Shown in pieces: positions 51,576 through 62,700 of a stretch of DNA of 64,000 nt. Position 1 is the stretch's first letter. Each line of letters opens with the position of its first letter. Origin of the DNA: an uncultured Pseudomonadota bacterium (GTDB taxonomy: Bacteria; Pseudomonadota; Gammaproteobacteria; Ga0077536); the NCBI GenBank assembly GCA_903825645.1, contig CAIKBL010000051.1, forward strand, positions 62,001-126,000, written 5' to 3'. The notes under the pieces are model-generated. The model saw only the letters and a program-made list of their open reading frames with translations, had not been told where the DNA came from and made no database searches. The translations under genes were made by a program, and so were the position numbers.

Positions 51576-53156
51576 ATGATCCCGGAACAAATTTATCGTC
51601 AGGCACTGCGCTATCTGGAGGACGGGCACGTGTCTGATGCGCGCCGACTTGCAGCAAAGCTGGCTGCGCGTCATCCAAAACATGATGGGGTGCTTGATCT
51701 TAGAGCGCGAATTGCCGCGAGCCGTGGCGATTATGCGGAGGCTGGAAAACTGTGGCAGTCCCTGCTATTGCGCTCGCCTGGGGACATCGGAATCCTCAGT
51801 AACATCGGCGCCGCCATGCAGCGGGAGAACCGCTTGAGAGAAGCCGAAACTTACTTCGTTCGGGCACTCTCTCTCGCCCCGGAAGAGGCCGGAATTTACT
51901 ACAATTTAGGGGTTATATGCCAACACGCGGGCCGGGATGCGGAAGCTGAATCCAGATTTCGGCAGGCACTGGCATTAGCGCCCGGACTGATTTCCGCACT
52001 AAATAATCTCGGCGCGTTACATGAAAGACGGGGAGACGTAGAAGGCGCAGAAGCGTTTTATCGACAGGCCGTAATTTTGGCGCCCGACGTTCTCCAATCG
52101 GAGCATAACTTGGCGCTAATTTTGGAAAAACGCGGTCAACTCGGAGAGGCAGAAGCCTTATATCGAAAAGTACTGGCCCGACAACCTGACTTTCTTCCGT
52201 CCCAACTTAATCTGGGCATGCTGCTTTTATTGCAAGGCCGATTTGCGGAAGGCTGGCCGTTGTATGAGGCGCGGTTGATCGATCAGCAGGTTTCATCTGC
52301 TAGAAATAAAAACGCGCGACGTTGGTCGGGCGTTGCCTTCGCCCAACAACATCTCGTGATTTCCTGCGAGCAAGGCGCCGGGGACAGCCTCATGTTCGTG
52401 CGCTTTCTTTCGAGAGTCGTTTCGCTCGGCGGATCGCTAAGTCTCGTATGTCCACCACCCCTCATGCAACTATTCGGTGAACTGCCCGGCGTGCGCGTGG
52501 TTGCAGAAGACGAACCGATCGCGCAACACGTCGATTATAGTCTCTCCCTCATGAGCCTTGCGAACGTGTTTAAGGTTGACGTGGATGCTATCCCGGCTAC
52601 TTGTCCATACCTGCACGTACCTAGCAAATCTCGGCGCAAAGCGCAGCCGATTATTGAGGCGCTTGAGCGTGACAAACGGCCAAAAATCGGGATCGCCTGG
52701 GCTGGCAATCCGGCCCAAGAAAATGATCGGTACCGGTCGATGCCATTTGAGAGGATTGGGCCACTATTGGCCAACGATGAAGTGTGCTGGGTAATTTTGC
52801 AACGTGACAGTCGCCCTGAAGGTTTCGATCTCCTGGCTAGAAACGCCGGCTGGCTTGATTGTTTTTCGGCAGAATTTTTGAATGTAAACGCCGACTACGG
52901 AGACACGGCAGCCGTCATACAGGCGCTTGATCTGGTGATCACCGTGGACACCTCAATCGCACATCTGGCGGGTGCGTTAGGGAAGAACACCTGGACAATG
53001 CTGTGGTCGGTGCCGGACTGGCGATGGCTTTTAGGACGTGATGATTCTCCGTGGTACCCGTCGATGAGGCTCTACCGGCAAACGTGCCTCGATGACTGGA
53101 ACCGCGTGGTATCTACTATCTCAGACGATTTGCGGGCGTGGTCCCTCGCCAGATAA
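51576..53156 (+). CDS. TPR protein with C-terminal glycosyltransferase-like domain
   Basis: A 526-residue cytoplasmic protein. Residues about 1-235 are tandem TPR units (LGVICQHAGRDAEAESRFRQ, LGALHERRGDVEGAEAFYRQ and others), a protein-docking superhelix. The C-terminal half (about 245-526) resembles the heptosyltransferase/GT-B type domain seen after TPRs in many proteobacterial proteins: ISCEQGAGDSLMFVRFLSRV, KIGIAWAGNPAQENDRYRSM, and ITVDTSIAHLAGALGKNTW, the nucleotide-sugar site. It may glycosylate a surface protein encoded nearby; acceptor and sugar are unknown. Weak Shine-Dalgarno signal. Confidence 0.85.
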   Translation: MIPEQIYRQALRYLEDGHVSDARRLAAKLAARHPKHDGVLDLRARIAASRGDYAEAGKLWQSLLLRSPGDIGILSNIGAAMQRENRLREAETYFVRALSLAPEEAGIYYNLGVICQHAGRDAEAESRFRQALALAPGLISALNNLGALHERRGDVEGAEAFYRQAVILAPDVLQSEHNLALILEKRGQLGEAEALYRKVLARQPDFLPSQLNLGMLLLLQGRFAEGWPLYEARLIDQQVSSARNKNARRWSGVAFAQQHLVISCEQGAGDSLMFVRFLSRVVSLGGSLSLVCPPPLMQLFGELPGVRVVAEDEPIAQHVDYSLSLMSLANVFKVDVDAIPATCPYLHVPSKSRRKAQPIIEALERDKRPKIGIAWAGNPAQENDRYRSMPFERIGPLLANDEVCWVILQRDSRPEGFDLLARNAGWLDCFSAEFLNVNADYGDTAAVIQALDLVITVDTSIAHLAGALGKNTWTMLWSVPDWRWLLGRDDSPWYPSMRLYRQTCLDDWNRVVSTISDDLRAWSLAR

Positions 53157-53898
53157 CTTGCGCTATCTTGCGGCAGTCGAGGTGCCCTGATCATCTGGAC
53201 GTTTATTCTAAAATCTCGTCGGTGGTTTTGAAAAAAAACGGATCTTCGATGCTGGCGTGATGCGCGTGCAATGGTCGGCGAAAATTCCGGCTGTCCTGGG
53301 CCAGCCAAACTCGCCTACCCAACGCTGTTTTTAAATGTCAAAAGACTCGGGCTTTTATTTCGCGTTATTTTGGGTTGGCCGAAAGGCGTTTCAGCTTATT
53401 TTTTTATGCTCACGGGCGTCTCTCCCGATACAAATATGTGTTTCTATCTCCAATAGAAAACAAGCGTTTTTGTTTCAAAAAAAAATTAGTAGAGTCGCGC
53501 CACTAAAAATGCATATACACAAAATTTTAGATATTTGTGACACGTAATAACTTAAATTACTTTTACGAATAACTTCATCTGCCTGTCTTTTTATCTTGAG
53601 AGAATCTGGTCGATTTTTTTACGGCATTGGGACTTCGATGTTTGACACAAAACCCTCACGAAACCTTAATGCCCCTGAAATTAATAAGCATGAAGATTGT
53701 CCGGCGCATCAAGCGGAGCCGTTTTAAGGATTTAGCTTTCTTGGTTATGCCGAGTACCAACGAGATCTCGCGTACATAGATGTCCTATATATAGCGTAAT
53801 CGCTGTGGTGACTGGCACGTAGGAAAGGGGTTCTGGTGGGGGCTTGGGCTTGATGGCGGGTTCTGAATTCTTCTTGCAGTTATCTAAAGAGGCAGAGA
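53157..53898. other. Long AT-rich intergenic region upstream of the CTERM protein
   Basis: 742 bases with no convincing gene. Composition is markedly more A+T-rich than the flanks, especially 53400-53650. A TTGACA at 53642-53647 and a TATATA-rich run at 53788-53795 are possible promoter parts but do not pair at standard spacing. Short open frames here have no Shine-Dalgarno signal or recognisable content. The length suggests a complex regulatory region or a long leader for the secreted-protein genes. Confidence 0.5.
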
Positions 53899-54720
53899 AT
53901 GAAAAATTGGATGAAACTCAATTTGTTAAGCAGTGCCATCGCACTGGCGCTGGCGAGCCAAGTGCAAGCCGCGGCAATTAGCCAGACAACGCAGACGGGT
54001 AACGGTAGTTCGCTTATTTTCACGCTTTTTGACACCACCAGCCCCACCGCGGGCGGCTATTCGTATGTCCTCGATCTGGGGACGCTAATGGGGAACGTCA
54101 CGGCCGGCACGGCGCCGACCACTTATACCCTGACTGGTTTGACTAGCAGCACGTTCACAGCGCCAGGCGGCACGGCGTTCACGTGGGACGTGGGTGCGGC
54201 AACCACTTCCAATTCTACCTACCAAGGATTCAAAGTGCTCACCACATTTGACGCCACCGCTACCCTGGGCCCGACAAGCCCGACTAATACCGGCGTAAAG
54301 AACATGGCGAATGGCCTGACTTCATTTGTAACCAATATCAATGCAGTGTTCACAACGAGCGGCCCTGGAATCATGAATGGCACCGGGCAGACGGCATCAG
54401 GCGGGTACCTTGCATACGACGCTAACGGCGACGCCGGCGCGTCGCGAGGGAGTAATTGGGGGAGCACTTTCGCGAATAGCAACGACGGCGGTACCTATGC
54501 GGATGGCGCGACACTATCGTTGTGGTTGATGAATAACACCGGAACCACGGGTTCTGCCAAACCGACACTGACGAATGAAGGCACTTTGACCCTTCACCTT
54601 AACGGCGCGAATGCGGCCACCTTGACCTTTGCGCCGACCGCGGTACCGGTACCCGCTGCCATTTGGCTGATGGGATCGGCACTCGTCGGGGTGGTGGGCG
54701 TCCGTCGGCGAAATGCGTAA
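53899..54720 (+). CDS. Secreted protein with VPxPA-CTERM sorting signal
   Basis: A 273-residue exported protein with a signal peptide (MKLNLLSSAIALALASQVQA), a Thr/Gly/Ser-rich beta-type middle with no recognised domain, and a C-terminal tripartite sorting signal. That signal is VPVPAAIWLMGSALVGVVG followed by the basic RRR, matching the VPLPA-CTERM group of PEP-CTERM proteins processed by exosortases. No exosortase is in the window. A PstS-like secreted protein follows after 42 bases. Likely attached to or released at the cell surface. Confidence 0.85.
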   Translation: MKNWMKLNLLSSAIALALASQVQAAAISQTTQTGNGSSLIFTLFDTTSPTAGGYSYVLDLGTLMGNVTAGTAPTTYTLTGLTSSTFTAPGGTAFTWDVGAATTSNSTYQGFKVLTTFDATATLGPTSPTNTGVKNMANGLTSFVTNINAVFTTSGPGIMNGTGQTASGGYLAYDANGDAGASRGSNWGSTFANSNDGGTYADGATLSLWLMNNTGTTGSAKPTLTNEGTLTLHLNGANAATLTFAPTAVPVPAAIWLMGSALVGVVGVRRRNA

Positions 54721-54762
54721 AAAAAATTGGGCTATCAATTCATAAATTCCCAGGAGATTACA

Positions 54763-56379
54763 ATGAATTCACTTAGATTTACGAAGATCGCCTCTGCCGT
54801 CGCACTTGCTTGCGCGACAGGAAGTGCGCTGGCGACAGCTCTTACAACGGCAATTGATGCCAGTACCTACAATGAAGCAAGCGCCAATCAAATTACGCTC
54901 AAAATCGCGGGATCTAGCGCGATGGACCCGGGCGTCGAGCGCTTGTTCCAAGTTCAGTTTGCCTCGGGTGGCGAGCTGTGCGCACCGGGCACGTTGAGCG
55001 AATATCGTTCGAGCGATAGCAACTATCGGCTGTTCATGTGCACGGTATCCACACACCAGGCGTCTGGCATTGCCGGCAAGACGTTGGCTGTTCTAAAGAC
55101 CTCGTCTGGCGGATCAGGTAAGGGCGTAGGATCCTTGATCCGATCCACAGAGAAAGCGACTATTTGGGCGACGAGCACTGCCACAAACATCACCACCACG
55201 GTGGCAGGTTGTGCGGTCACCAGCACGCCCCCCAGCTCGACGAATTTCGCCAGTTACAACCTCCACGATAGCTGTACGGCCAGCACGGAGTCGATTAACG
55301 CTGATGTCGGACTTTCGGACGAAGAGCCACAGGTTTTCCAGACAATTTTTGCCAGCGGCAAGCTCAGTAACTCTGAGTTGGCGGCTATTCCCGGAGCGGC
55401 TTTCGGGCTGACCGTTTTTGGGGTGCCGGTGACGCTCGGTATCTATGAACGTCTGCAGGCGATGCAGTTCCCGACCAGTAACGTATGCAATCCGCAGAAT
55501 GCGAGTTATTCCACGAATCAGGCTACGGACGCGTGCATGCCGAATTTGAAGCGTTCCACGATTGCGGGCCTTTATTCGGGACAGATTGATTTTAGCAACC
55601 TGGTCGCCGACGGCACGGGCCAGGTGGCAAAAGGGACTTCGCTTGATCAAGTGACCATTGCGGCTAATTCGTCAAACGGGAATACAGTGGCCGCACGTAG
55701 TGCGCTGTCGACGCCGACCATGAAGTTGGAGAGTCGCACTTCCACTTCAGGGACGCTGGCGTTATTCGAAACCTATTTCTTGGGTGAGCGCTGCAGCACC
55801 GGCGGGGTGACGATCAAGAAAGCACCGGACACCTCTGTTACCGAGAACTCGAACAGCACTAACGTCGCGCTAGCGTTGGATACTGATGACAAAGCGACGA
55901 CGGAAGTCGGCGCGATGGGTATTCTGACGACCGAAATCACCCCTGGAAGCCAGAATTGGCGTTTTGTCAAAGTCGACGGTGCGGCGCCGACGCTTATCAA
56001 TGTCAACAACGGAAGCTATCAGTTCTTCGCCGAAGGGACGATGCAATATCGAACAGCGACGGTAGGCGGACTGTCGACGCTCGCGACCGCGAACGCGAAT
56101 GGAAAAACGGTCGCTTTGGCGATGCAAAGTTTGTATGGAAATCCGAACGTGCAGAACGATCTGAACGTGGCCTTCCGACAAACTTTTGGCGATGCGGGCT
56201 TGATGTCACCCACCTCCTCTGGCAACACCTTGCCGACTCCACCTTTTGTGACAGATGGGGTTGGCGGCACGGGCGATCTTCGTACTTTTCCAGTCGCGAC
56301 AGTGACGCGTGGTGCGGCCGGCGCGCCCGTGACGTGCTCTGCACCTTCGGCAGTGGGCTCGGTCTCGGGTTCGCTCTAA
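54763..56379 (+). CDS. Secreted PstS-like (periplasmic binding protein-like) protein
   Basis: A 538-residue exported protein with a signal peptide (MNSLRFTKIASAVALACATG up to ALAT). The start of the mature part, QITLKIAGSSAMDPGVERLF, resembles the ligand loop region of PstS-type phosphate-binding proteins (TGASF/GSSA pattern), and GSGKGVGSLIRSTEK continues this. The protein is far longer than PstS (about 320), with many Ser/Thr/Asn residues and few cysteines. No pstCAB genes are nearby, so a surface or scavenging role is more likely than ABC transport. AGGAG precedes the ATG. Two terminators follow. Confidence 0.75.
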   Translation: MNSLRFTKIASAVALACATGSALATALTTAIDASTYNEASANQITLKIAGSSAMDPGVERLFQVQFASGGELCAPGTLSEYRSSDSNYRLFMCTVSTHQASGIAGKTLAVLKTSSGGSGKGVGSLIRSTEKATIWATSTATNITTTVAGCAVTSTPPSSTNFASYNLHDSCTASTESINADVGLSDEEPQVFQTIFASGKLSNSELAAIPGAAFGLTVFGVPVTLGIYERLQAMQFPTSNVCNPQNASYSTNQATDACMPNLKRSTIAGLYSGQIDFSNLVADGTGQVAKGTSLDQVTIAANSSNGNTVAARSALSTPTMKLESRTSTSGTLALFETYFLGERCSTGGVTIKKAPDTSVTENSNSTNVALALDTDDKATTEVGAMGILTTEITPGSQNWRFVKVDGAAPTLINVNNGSYQFFAEGTMQYRTATVGGLSTLATANANGKTVALAMQSLYGNPNVQNDLNVAFRQTFGDAGLMSPTSSGNTLPTPPFVTDGVGGTGDLRTFPVATVTRGAAGAPVTCSAPSAVGSVSGSL

Positions 56380-56385
56380 GGCGGT

Positions 56386-56419
56386 TTATTGGGCGCCCCC
56401 AATGGGCGCCCAATAATTT
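56386..56419 (+). terminator. Strong terminator after the PstS-like gene
   Basis: Perfect 13-base stem TTATTGGGCGCCC / GGGCGCCCAATAA with a 5-base loop, 6 bases after the stop, followed by TTTG. Works for the VPxPA-CTERM/PstS-like transcription unit. Confidence 0.85.
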
Positions 56420-56453
56420 GTTATCGGAAAATTGAACTAACTTGGTGTCATCC

Positions 56454-56484
56454 AAAGGCCCCGTGGCGAGCGGGGCTTTTGCGT
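56454..56484 (+). terminator. Second rho-independent terminator
   Basis: Stem AAAGGCCCCG / CGGGGCTTTT with a 7-base loop and T-run, about 35 bases beyond the first. Together they would isolate the giant exoprotein gene. The remaining 250 bases up to its start are AT-rich and presumably carry its promoter, which I could not fix. Confidence 0.8.
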
Positions 56485-56733
56485 TTCTTATCGTGTTGGT
56501 CGGACGCGAGACCAAAGCGCTTAGAAACATTCGTCGGCTTGCAGGCGAAATGACATTGATTTTTTCGCTAATCGACTTTGGCGGAGGGGAAAAAACGACT
56601 TTCCTTTCTCGCCACGCGAGCAGATCGCGAAGAGATCGAATGAATTTTCGCCGACGGATCTGCCGCCCTGCGCGATAAAAGCGATGCTTGCACACAAACA
56701 CTCGACATAAATTAACCGGCTTTTAAAATACCA

Positions 56734-59700
56734 ATGAACCTTGATTTTGCAGCGGCTGTTTATTTTGTTTTGCGTTGGTCAAAGATCCCGGCCCGCCAAA
56801 TTCTGCGCTTCGAACTGGGATTGGGGCTGATTCCGGTAGCGGTGTCTGCTGCGGTGCAGGGGCCTTTGCCTGTGCCGAGTTCAAATTTCGTGACCGCCGG
56901 TAGCGCGAAATCACCCGTCGTTGTCGGCAACACGATGAATGTCACGCAAAGCTCGCCAAATGCATCGCTAGATTGGCAGAGCTTTAATATCAACCACGGT
57001 TACACTGTAAATTTTATGCAGCCGTCCTCGGCAGCAGTGGCCATCAATGAAATCCACCAAGCTAACCCGGTGCTCATTCAAGGGGCGCTAAACGCAAATG
57101 GGCAGATTTATCTGATCAATCAGAATGGCATCGTGTTCGGTGCTGGCGCTCAGGTCGATACGCACGCCCTACTAGCCTCGACGCTGGACATTACCGCGAC
57201 CGCGCTGCAAAAAGGGATAGTGAACGCTTTCAATCAAGGCGGCGCTATACAGCCGGCCTTCACGGCGGTGCTCGACGGTCAGGGACACCCGATCAACGGC
57301 GACGTCACGGTTGCGGCAGGGGCGTCGCTACAGACGTCGGGAACCGGTGGCCAGATCTTACTGTTCGGGCCCAACGTGACCAATCTAGGCACGATCAATG
57401 CGCCTGGCGGTACGGCGGCGCTCGCAGCCGGGAGCAAAATCTATATTCAGACGCCGACGACTGGCACAGGCCTGGTCGTTGAAGTGGGCAACGGTGGCAC
57501 CGTGACAAACGGGAGCGCGGCGAATGCGCAGATCACAAATCCGAGTGCGTTGCTTGGCCAGATCGTAGCTGATGGCGGAACGGCGTCACTCGTGGGGCTT
57601 GCGGTCAATCAAATGGGTCGAGTCACCGCAAGCACGGCGGTCAGGCAAAACGGGACGATACGTCTTTTGGCCCGCGAATCGACGCCGAGCGGTTCAGTGG
57701 TGTCGCCCAGCCGTGGCGGTGTCGTAACGATCGGACAGAACAGTGTCACGGCAGCAGATCCCGATATGAACGATACGTCGACGACGCTCGACGCGAATCC
57801 GCAACCCGCAGGTGTCGTTGACGTCCGGGGTGCGCAGATCGTGCTCAAAAAAGACGGTCTGGTCGATTCGCGTAGCGGCAACGTCAAACTCATCGCGGCC
57901 GGTGATGGTAGTGACGTGCCTGTTAAGGGGGATGGCTCGCGCGTGCTTTTGGAGAGCGGGGCAAAAATCGATACCTCCGGGGAGCGGGTTGCCTTACCGG
58001 CGGGACGAAATGCGCTGACGGTAAAGCTAGAGACCGCCGCGCTGGAAAATTTACCGGTTCAGCGCCAGGGGCCACTGTTAGGACAGACGATCACGGTTGA
58101 TGTCCGTCAACACGGCACAAATGCGGATGGGACCACGTGGGTCGGGACGCCACTGGCCGATTTGAACTCCGCGCTGGGCAACATTGGTCGCACAGTCGGA
58201 GAGCGCAGCACCCACGGCGGCACAGTTTCGCTAGACGGCGATAGCGTTATCCTGGCACCAGGCGCGGTGTTGAATGTCGGCGGCGGAAGTACGCAATACG
58301 CGAATGGGCCCGTGCAGACGACTATGCTCTTCAACAACGGGAAAATTACGGACATCGCAAGCGCCAATCCGAACGTTGCCTACAGCATCTACGGCACCGA
58401 ACGGGTGATGCACCCGAAGTGGGGCGGATTGGATACCTATTCGGTTTTCTATTCCGGGAATGACATCTTGGGTGGTAGCGGGGCTGGCTACACCAGCGGA
58501 GCCGATGCCGGCACGATTAATGTACAAGGGTATGGTCTGATCCTAGACGGCACCCTTTTTGGCGGCACCCTACCGGGGACACTGCAGCGTCTGCCCGCGA
58601 GTCTCCGGCTCGCCCCGGGTGCCGTGAGGCCTTACGATCAGTTACCTCTCGCCGGGGCGCTGTTGATTGGCGCGAGCATCGCGGAGCAACTCAACGCCGC
58701 GGTGCCGGACTTCGTGACCGGCTCGGTCACGATCGCACCGGTGACGGAACTCACGGCGCCAGGTTTGGCAAATTTTGACCCGCTTTTCGATGTGTTTCCC
58801 GCATCGATCACGAGCACCTACATCAACCCAGGGTGGTTTGGTAATGGAAAGCTCGGTCAACTGGCCATTTATAGCGACGGGGCGGTTAGTTTGCCCACGG
58901 GCACCACGCTCGATTTAGGTCCTGGCGGGACGCTAGTGGTAAAGGCGGGCGACATCGCCCTCGCGGGGAACCTCGTGGCGCAGGGGGGGGCGGTTACCCT
59001 CAGCGCGCGCAACACGGCAGATCAGGTCCGCACCGGAAGCTTGACACTGTCACCTACGGCGTTAATCGATGTTAGTGGCCAATGGGTCAACGATTTCGTC
59101 GCCGCACGAACGACGCCGGGTGCGGGCAGTCCGCCCCTTGTCCTCAACGGGGGCAATATCAGCCTGACAGCACACGAAGCGTTGCCGGGTCAAGGGGGAC
59201 TCAATCTGTTCGCCGGCAGCGTTCTTCGGGTAGATGCGGGCGCGGAGCTTTCTCTTAACGGCAAAATCAGCAGCGGTGCGGGCGGTAGTATTGGTCTCAG
59301 TGCGACACCCGTTGCGGGCACGCAGAATGTGTCGTCAATTTTTGACGCGACCCTGTCCGCTTACGGGCTGTCATCGGGTGGCAGCCTCTCGGTGACGGCA
59401 CCGGCAATCTGCTTCAGCGCGCTCAGTTGTGCCACGGCGCCTATCGCGCCGATTGTTTTTCAGCCGGCCTTTCTGCACACCGGGGGATTCTCGGCGTACA
59501 GTTTTACCGCAGTCGGTGGTGCGCTCACGGTCGAGAGCGGAACAACCCTTTTCCCAGAACAAGATAACTTAGTCCTTTCGCCGCTCGCGCAGAGTACGAC
59601 TGGCTTAGAGCTTAGTCAGGTGAGCCACCTCGCACGCCTCGCGGATTTCGCCCGTCAACCGGTCAATTTATCGCTCCGCGACCGGATAAACGGCAACCTC

Positions 59701-62700
59701 GCGGGCGTTGTCACGGATGCCAGTCTTCGCGCTGGCAGTTTTCTCAACGTGGAAAGGGGCACAAAGATAATCGGCGATCCAGGCGCGACGCTCAGTTTTG
59801 CATCGGATACGCGCGCCTACCTCAATGGCGCTGTAACGACGCCCGGTGGCAATATCAACGTGTCGATAACCAGCGGTATCGGGATCAATATTGGGGATTT
59901 TTTGGCCAGTCAGACGCTATGGCTTGGTCCGCAGGCGACGCTGGATACTCACGGCGTCTATATTGCCCAACCGATTGAGACGAATTTGCGGACGGGCGTC
60001 GTCTGGGGCGGTGGGAACGTCAATCTCAGTGCTTTGAGCGGTTATCTCGTGGCAGAGCCCGGTGCTCTCATCGATGTCCGTGGGACCCGGGCCGTCCTTG
60101 ATATTTCGCCCTACGGAGTCGGCACGAGTTTGGGTTCGGTACCGACCCTAGTCGCCTCGAATTCCGGTTCAATTGTATTGGATGCTGCAGAAGGTATTTT
60201 CTTCGGTGGCACGATTAACGCAGGGCCCACCATGCCGAGTTCAGGTGCGGGCGCGCTCTCAGTCCAGCTGAACGCGCAAACCTCGAACTATCTCGCCTAC
60301 GAGCAGAGCGGTCTCACTGGGGTGGCGCTTCCAGTCGCGCCAAGAACCCTGCACATTATGGACGCCAATCCGTTCCAGAATTCGAGTGCCGGCGCGCTGC
60401 GTCTCCAAGCAGATCCACAAACGACTTATGCGCTTTCGCCCGGCGGCGACGTCCCAACCACGTTGAACGGGCAGGGTTTCTTGGGTACCTCGCTGCTAGC
60501 GGGCGCTAGTCTGGGCGACCTCAAGCTTTCTGCGCGCAACCTGGATTTAGGCTCCGTAGTTCCTGGCCAAGTCCTCTTCAATGGCAATGTATCACTCGCC
60601 ACGTCGCGGTCGATTACGGTGAATAGCGCGAGCCTGGCATCCGACGGTGGCCATGTCCAGTTGAGCGCCCCGCACGTCGTGCTGGGCAATCAGGATGGTA
60701 ATTTGGACGGAACTGAACCGGGCGGTGCCTCCCAAGCGGTTTCGTTACCGCAAAGGGGCACAGGTCTGCTTACCATCGTGGCGGATACAATCGATCTGGT
60801 CGGCAAAGCCGTCCTGAACGGCTTCAGCTCCACCCATTTCTCGGCATCTGAAGATATCAGGGTCAGTGGCGTTCAGTCAGACCCGACTAGCCCGGTCCTG
60901 ACGGGGAGTCTGACCACGACGGGCGATCTCGCCTTCGCCGCCCGCGAACTGTACCCGACAACGCTCAGCCAGTTCTCGCTGAACGTCGTCCAGAATTCAC
61001 TCGGGGTCATCTCCCTCGACAGTACGGCAGCCCCGGAGCCCATACTTTCCGTGGGCGGCGCGCTCACGCTCCAGGCCCCGACCATCCTTCAGCGGGGGAC
61101 TTTGAAAGCGCCGCTGGGCAGTTTGACGCTCGCCGCGAGCAACCAACTGGCACTGAGCGCCGGCAGTCTGACTTCAACCTCGCTCGATGGAAGCACGGTC
61201 CCCTTTGGACGCGTCGAACTCGGCAAGGACTGGGTCTATATGCTCCCAGGCTCGGCAGGCGAGCTGGTGTTCACCAATAAAACGCGGACATTGCCTAGCC
61301 AGCATATTCTGCTCTCCGGGCCCGCCGTTACACTCGCCGCCGGAAGTGTCGTGGATGAGTCTGGCGGTGGCGATCTGCTTTCCTACGAATTCCAACCTGG
61401 CCTGAGCGGCACGAAGGATGTCCTCGCCGCGGGCGGACTCGCCAACACGTTCGCCATTGTGCCGACCCTGCATAGTGCCTATGCGCCGATTGATCCGCAG
61501 GAAATGTCTGCCGGACCAGACGCGCTCGGCTCAAGTCTGCGACTGGAGACGGGCGTCGCGGGGATTTCTGCGGGGTTGTACGCGTTACTACCTGCACGTT
61601 ACGCCTTGTTGCCCGGCGCCGTATTGGTGACGTCGGTGGCGGGATTTTCGGACCTTGGCGCCGGGCAACAGATCCCCGCGCTGGGCGGCGGCACGATCGT
61701 GGCGGGACGCCTTTCCTCGGCCAACGGATCGGAATACGCCAGCGTCTCTAGTGGGTTCCTTATCCGTACGGCGACCGACATTGCGAAGCTTGGGCAATAC
61801 GATCTACATACGGCTAATGCCTTTGGCGGCCTTGCGGGCCAGGCGCTCCCGCGTGATGGCGGCGTTCTGCAGATACAGGCCGGCTCAAGCCTTGCCCTCG
61901 GGGGGATCTTGAATGCCGCACCGGGGTCCGGCGGCGTGGGCGCCGAAGTGCAGATCACCGGGACTAGCCTTGCGGTCGTCGATGGCACGCCGTCCTCGGC
62001 CATCTCTCCCGGCGCACTGCTGATCGATGCGCGCGGTTTGGATAGGCTGGGTGCGGCAAGTATTCTCCTCGGTGGCTCACGCGCGAACGAGGGGGGAATC
62101 GATAACGTCACCGTCACCGCGCAGCGGGTGGAACTCGACGCGGGGGTTGCCGTGTTCGCCCCGGAGGTGATTCTTGCAGCCACCGACACGGTCCAGATTG
62201 ACGCAGGGGCAACCCTCTCGGGGACTGGTGCGGTGTACGGGAATCCACTAGGACTACGGGTGAGTGGGGATGGTGCATTCGTGCGTGTCGCGTCTGCACC
62301 CGCCGTTTCGTTCGCGCGTACTCAAGTCGCGGGACTGACCGGCAGCCTCAACATGGCGCCCGGCAGCCTCCTGAGTGCGACCGGTTCGATGTTGCTCGAT
62401 TCCACCCTGGATACTCACTTAGATGGAGCGCTTTCAGCGCACGGCGGCGCGGTTGCGCTGAGTGCGTCGCAAATCAGTCTGGGCGCGGTGACGGGAAGTC
62501 CCGCCGGCCTTACGCTCAATGACGCCCAACTTACCGCCTTGAACGCGGGATCCCTGAGTCTCACCAGCCGTAGCGCGTTAGATATCTATGGGCCAACTAT
62601 CCTGAACCTGCAGTCACTCGCGCTGGATGCCGTCGCGCTGCGGGGCTTCGGCAACCTCGGCGATACGGCACGAATAGATGCGCAAACCTTAACGCTGTCC

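Noticed and set aside
53271-53547. Two overlapping short open frames in the AT-rich intergenic region
   Set aside because: Low-complexity hydrophobic translations, no ribosome-binding site and no similarity to known proteins.
53808-53826. TGGCACG resembling a sigma-54 -24 element before the CTERM gene
   Set aside because: The required GC of the -12 element is not present at the correct spacing.
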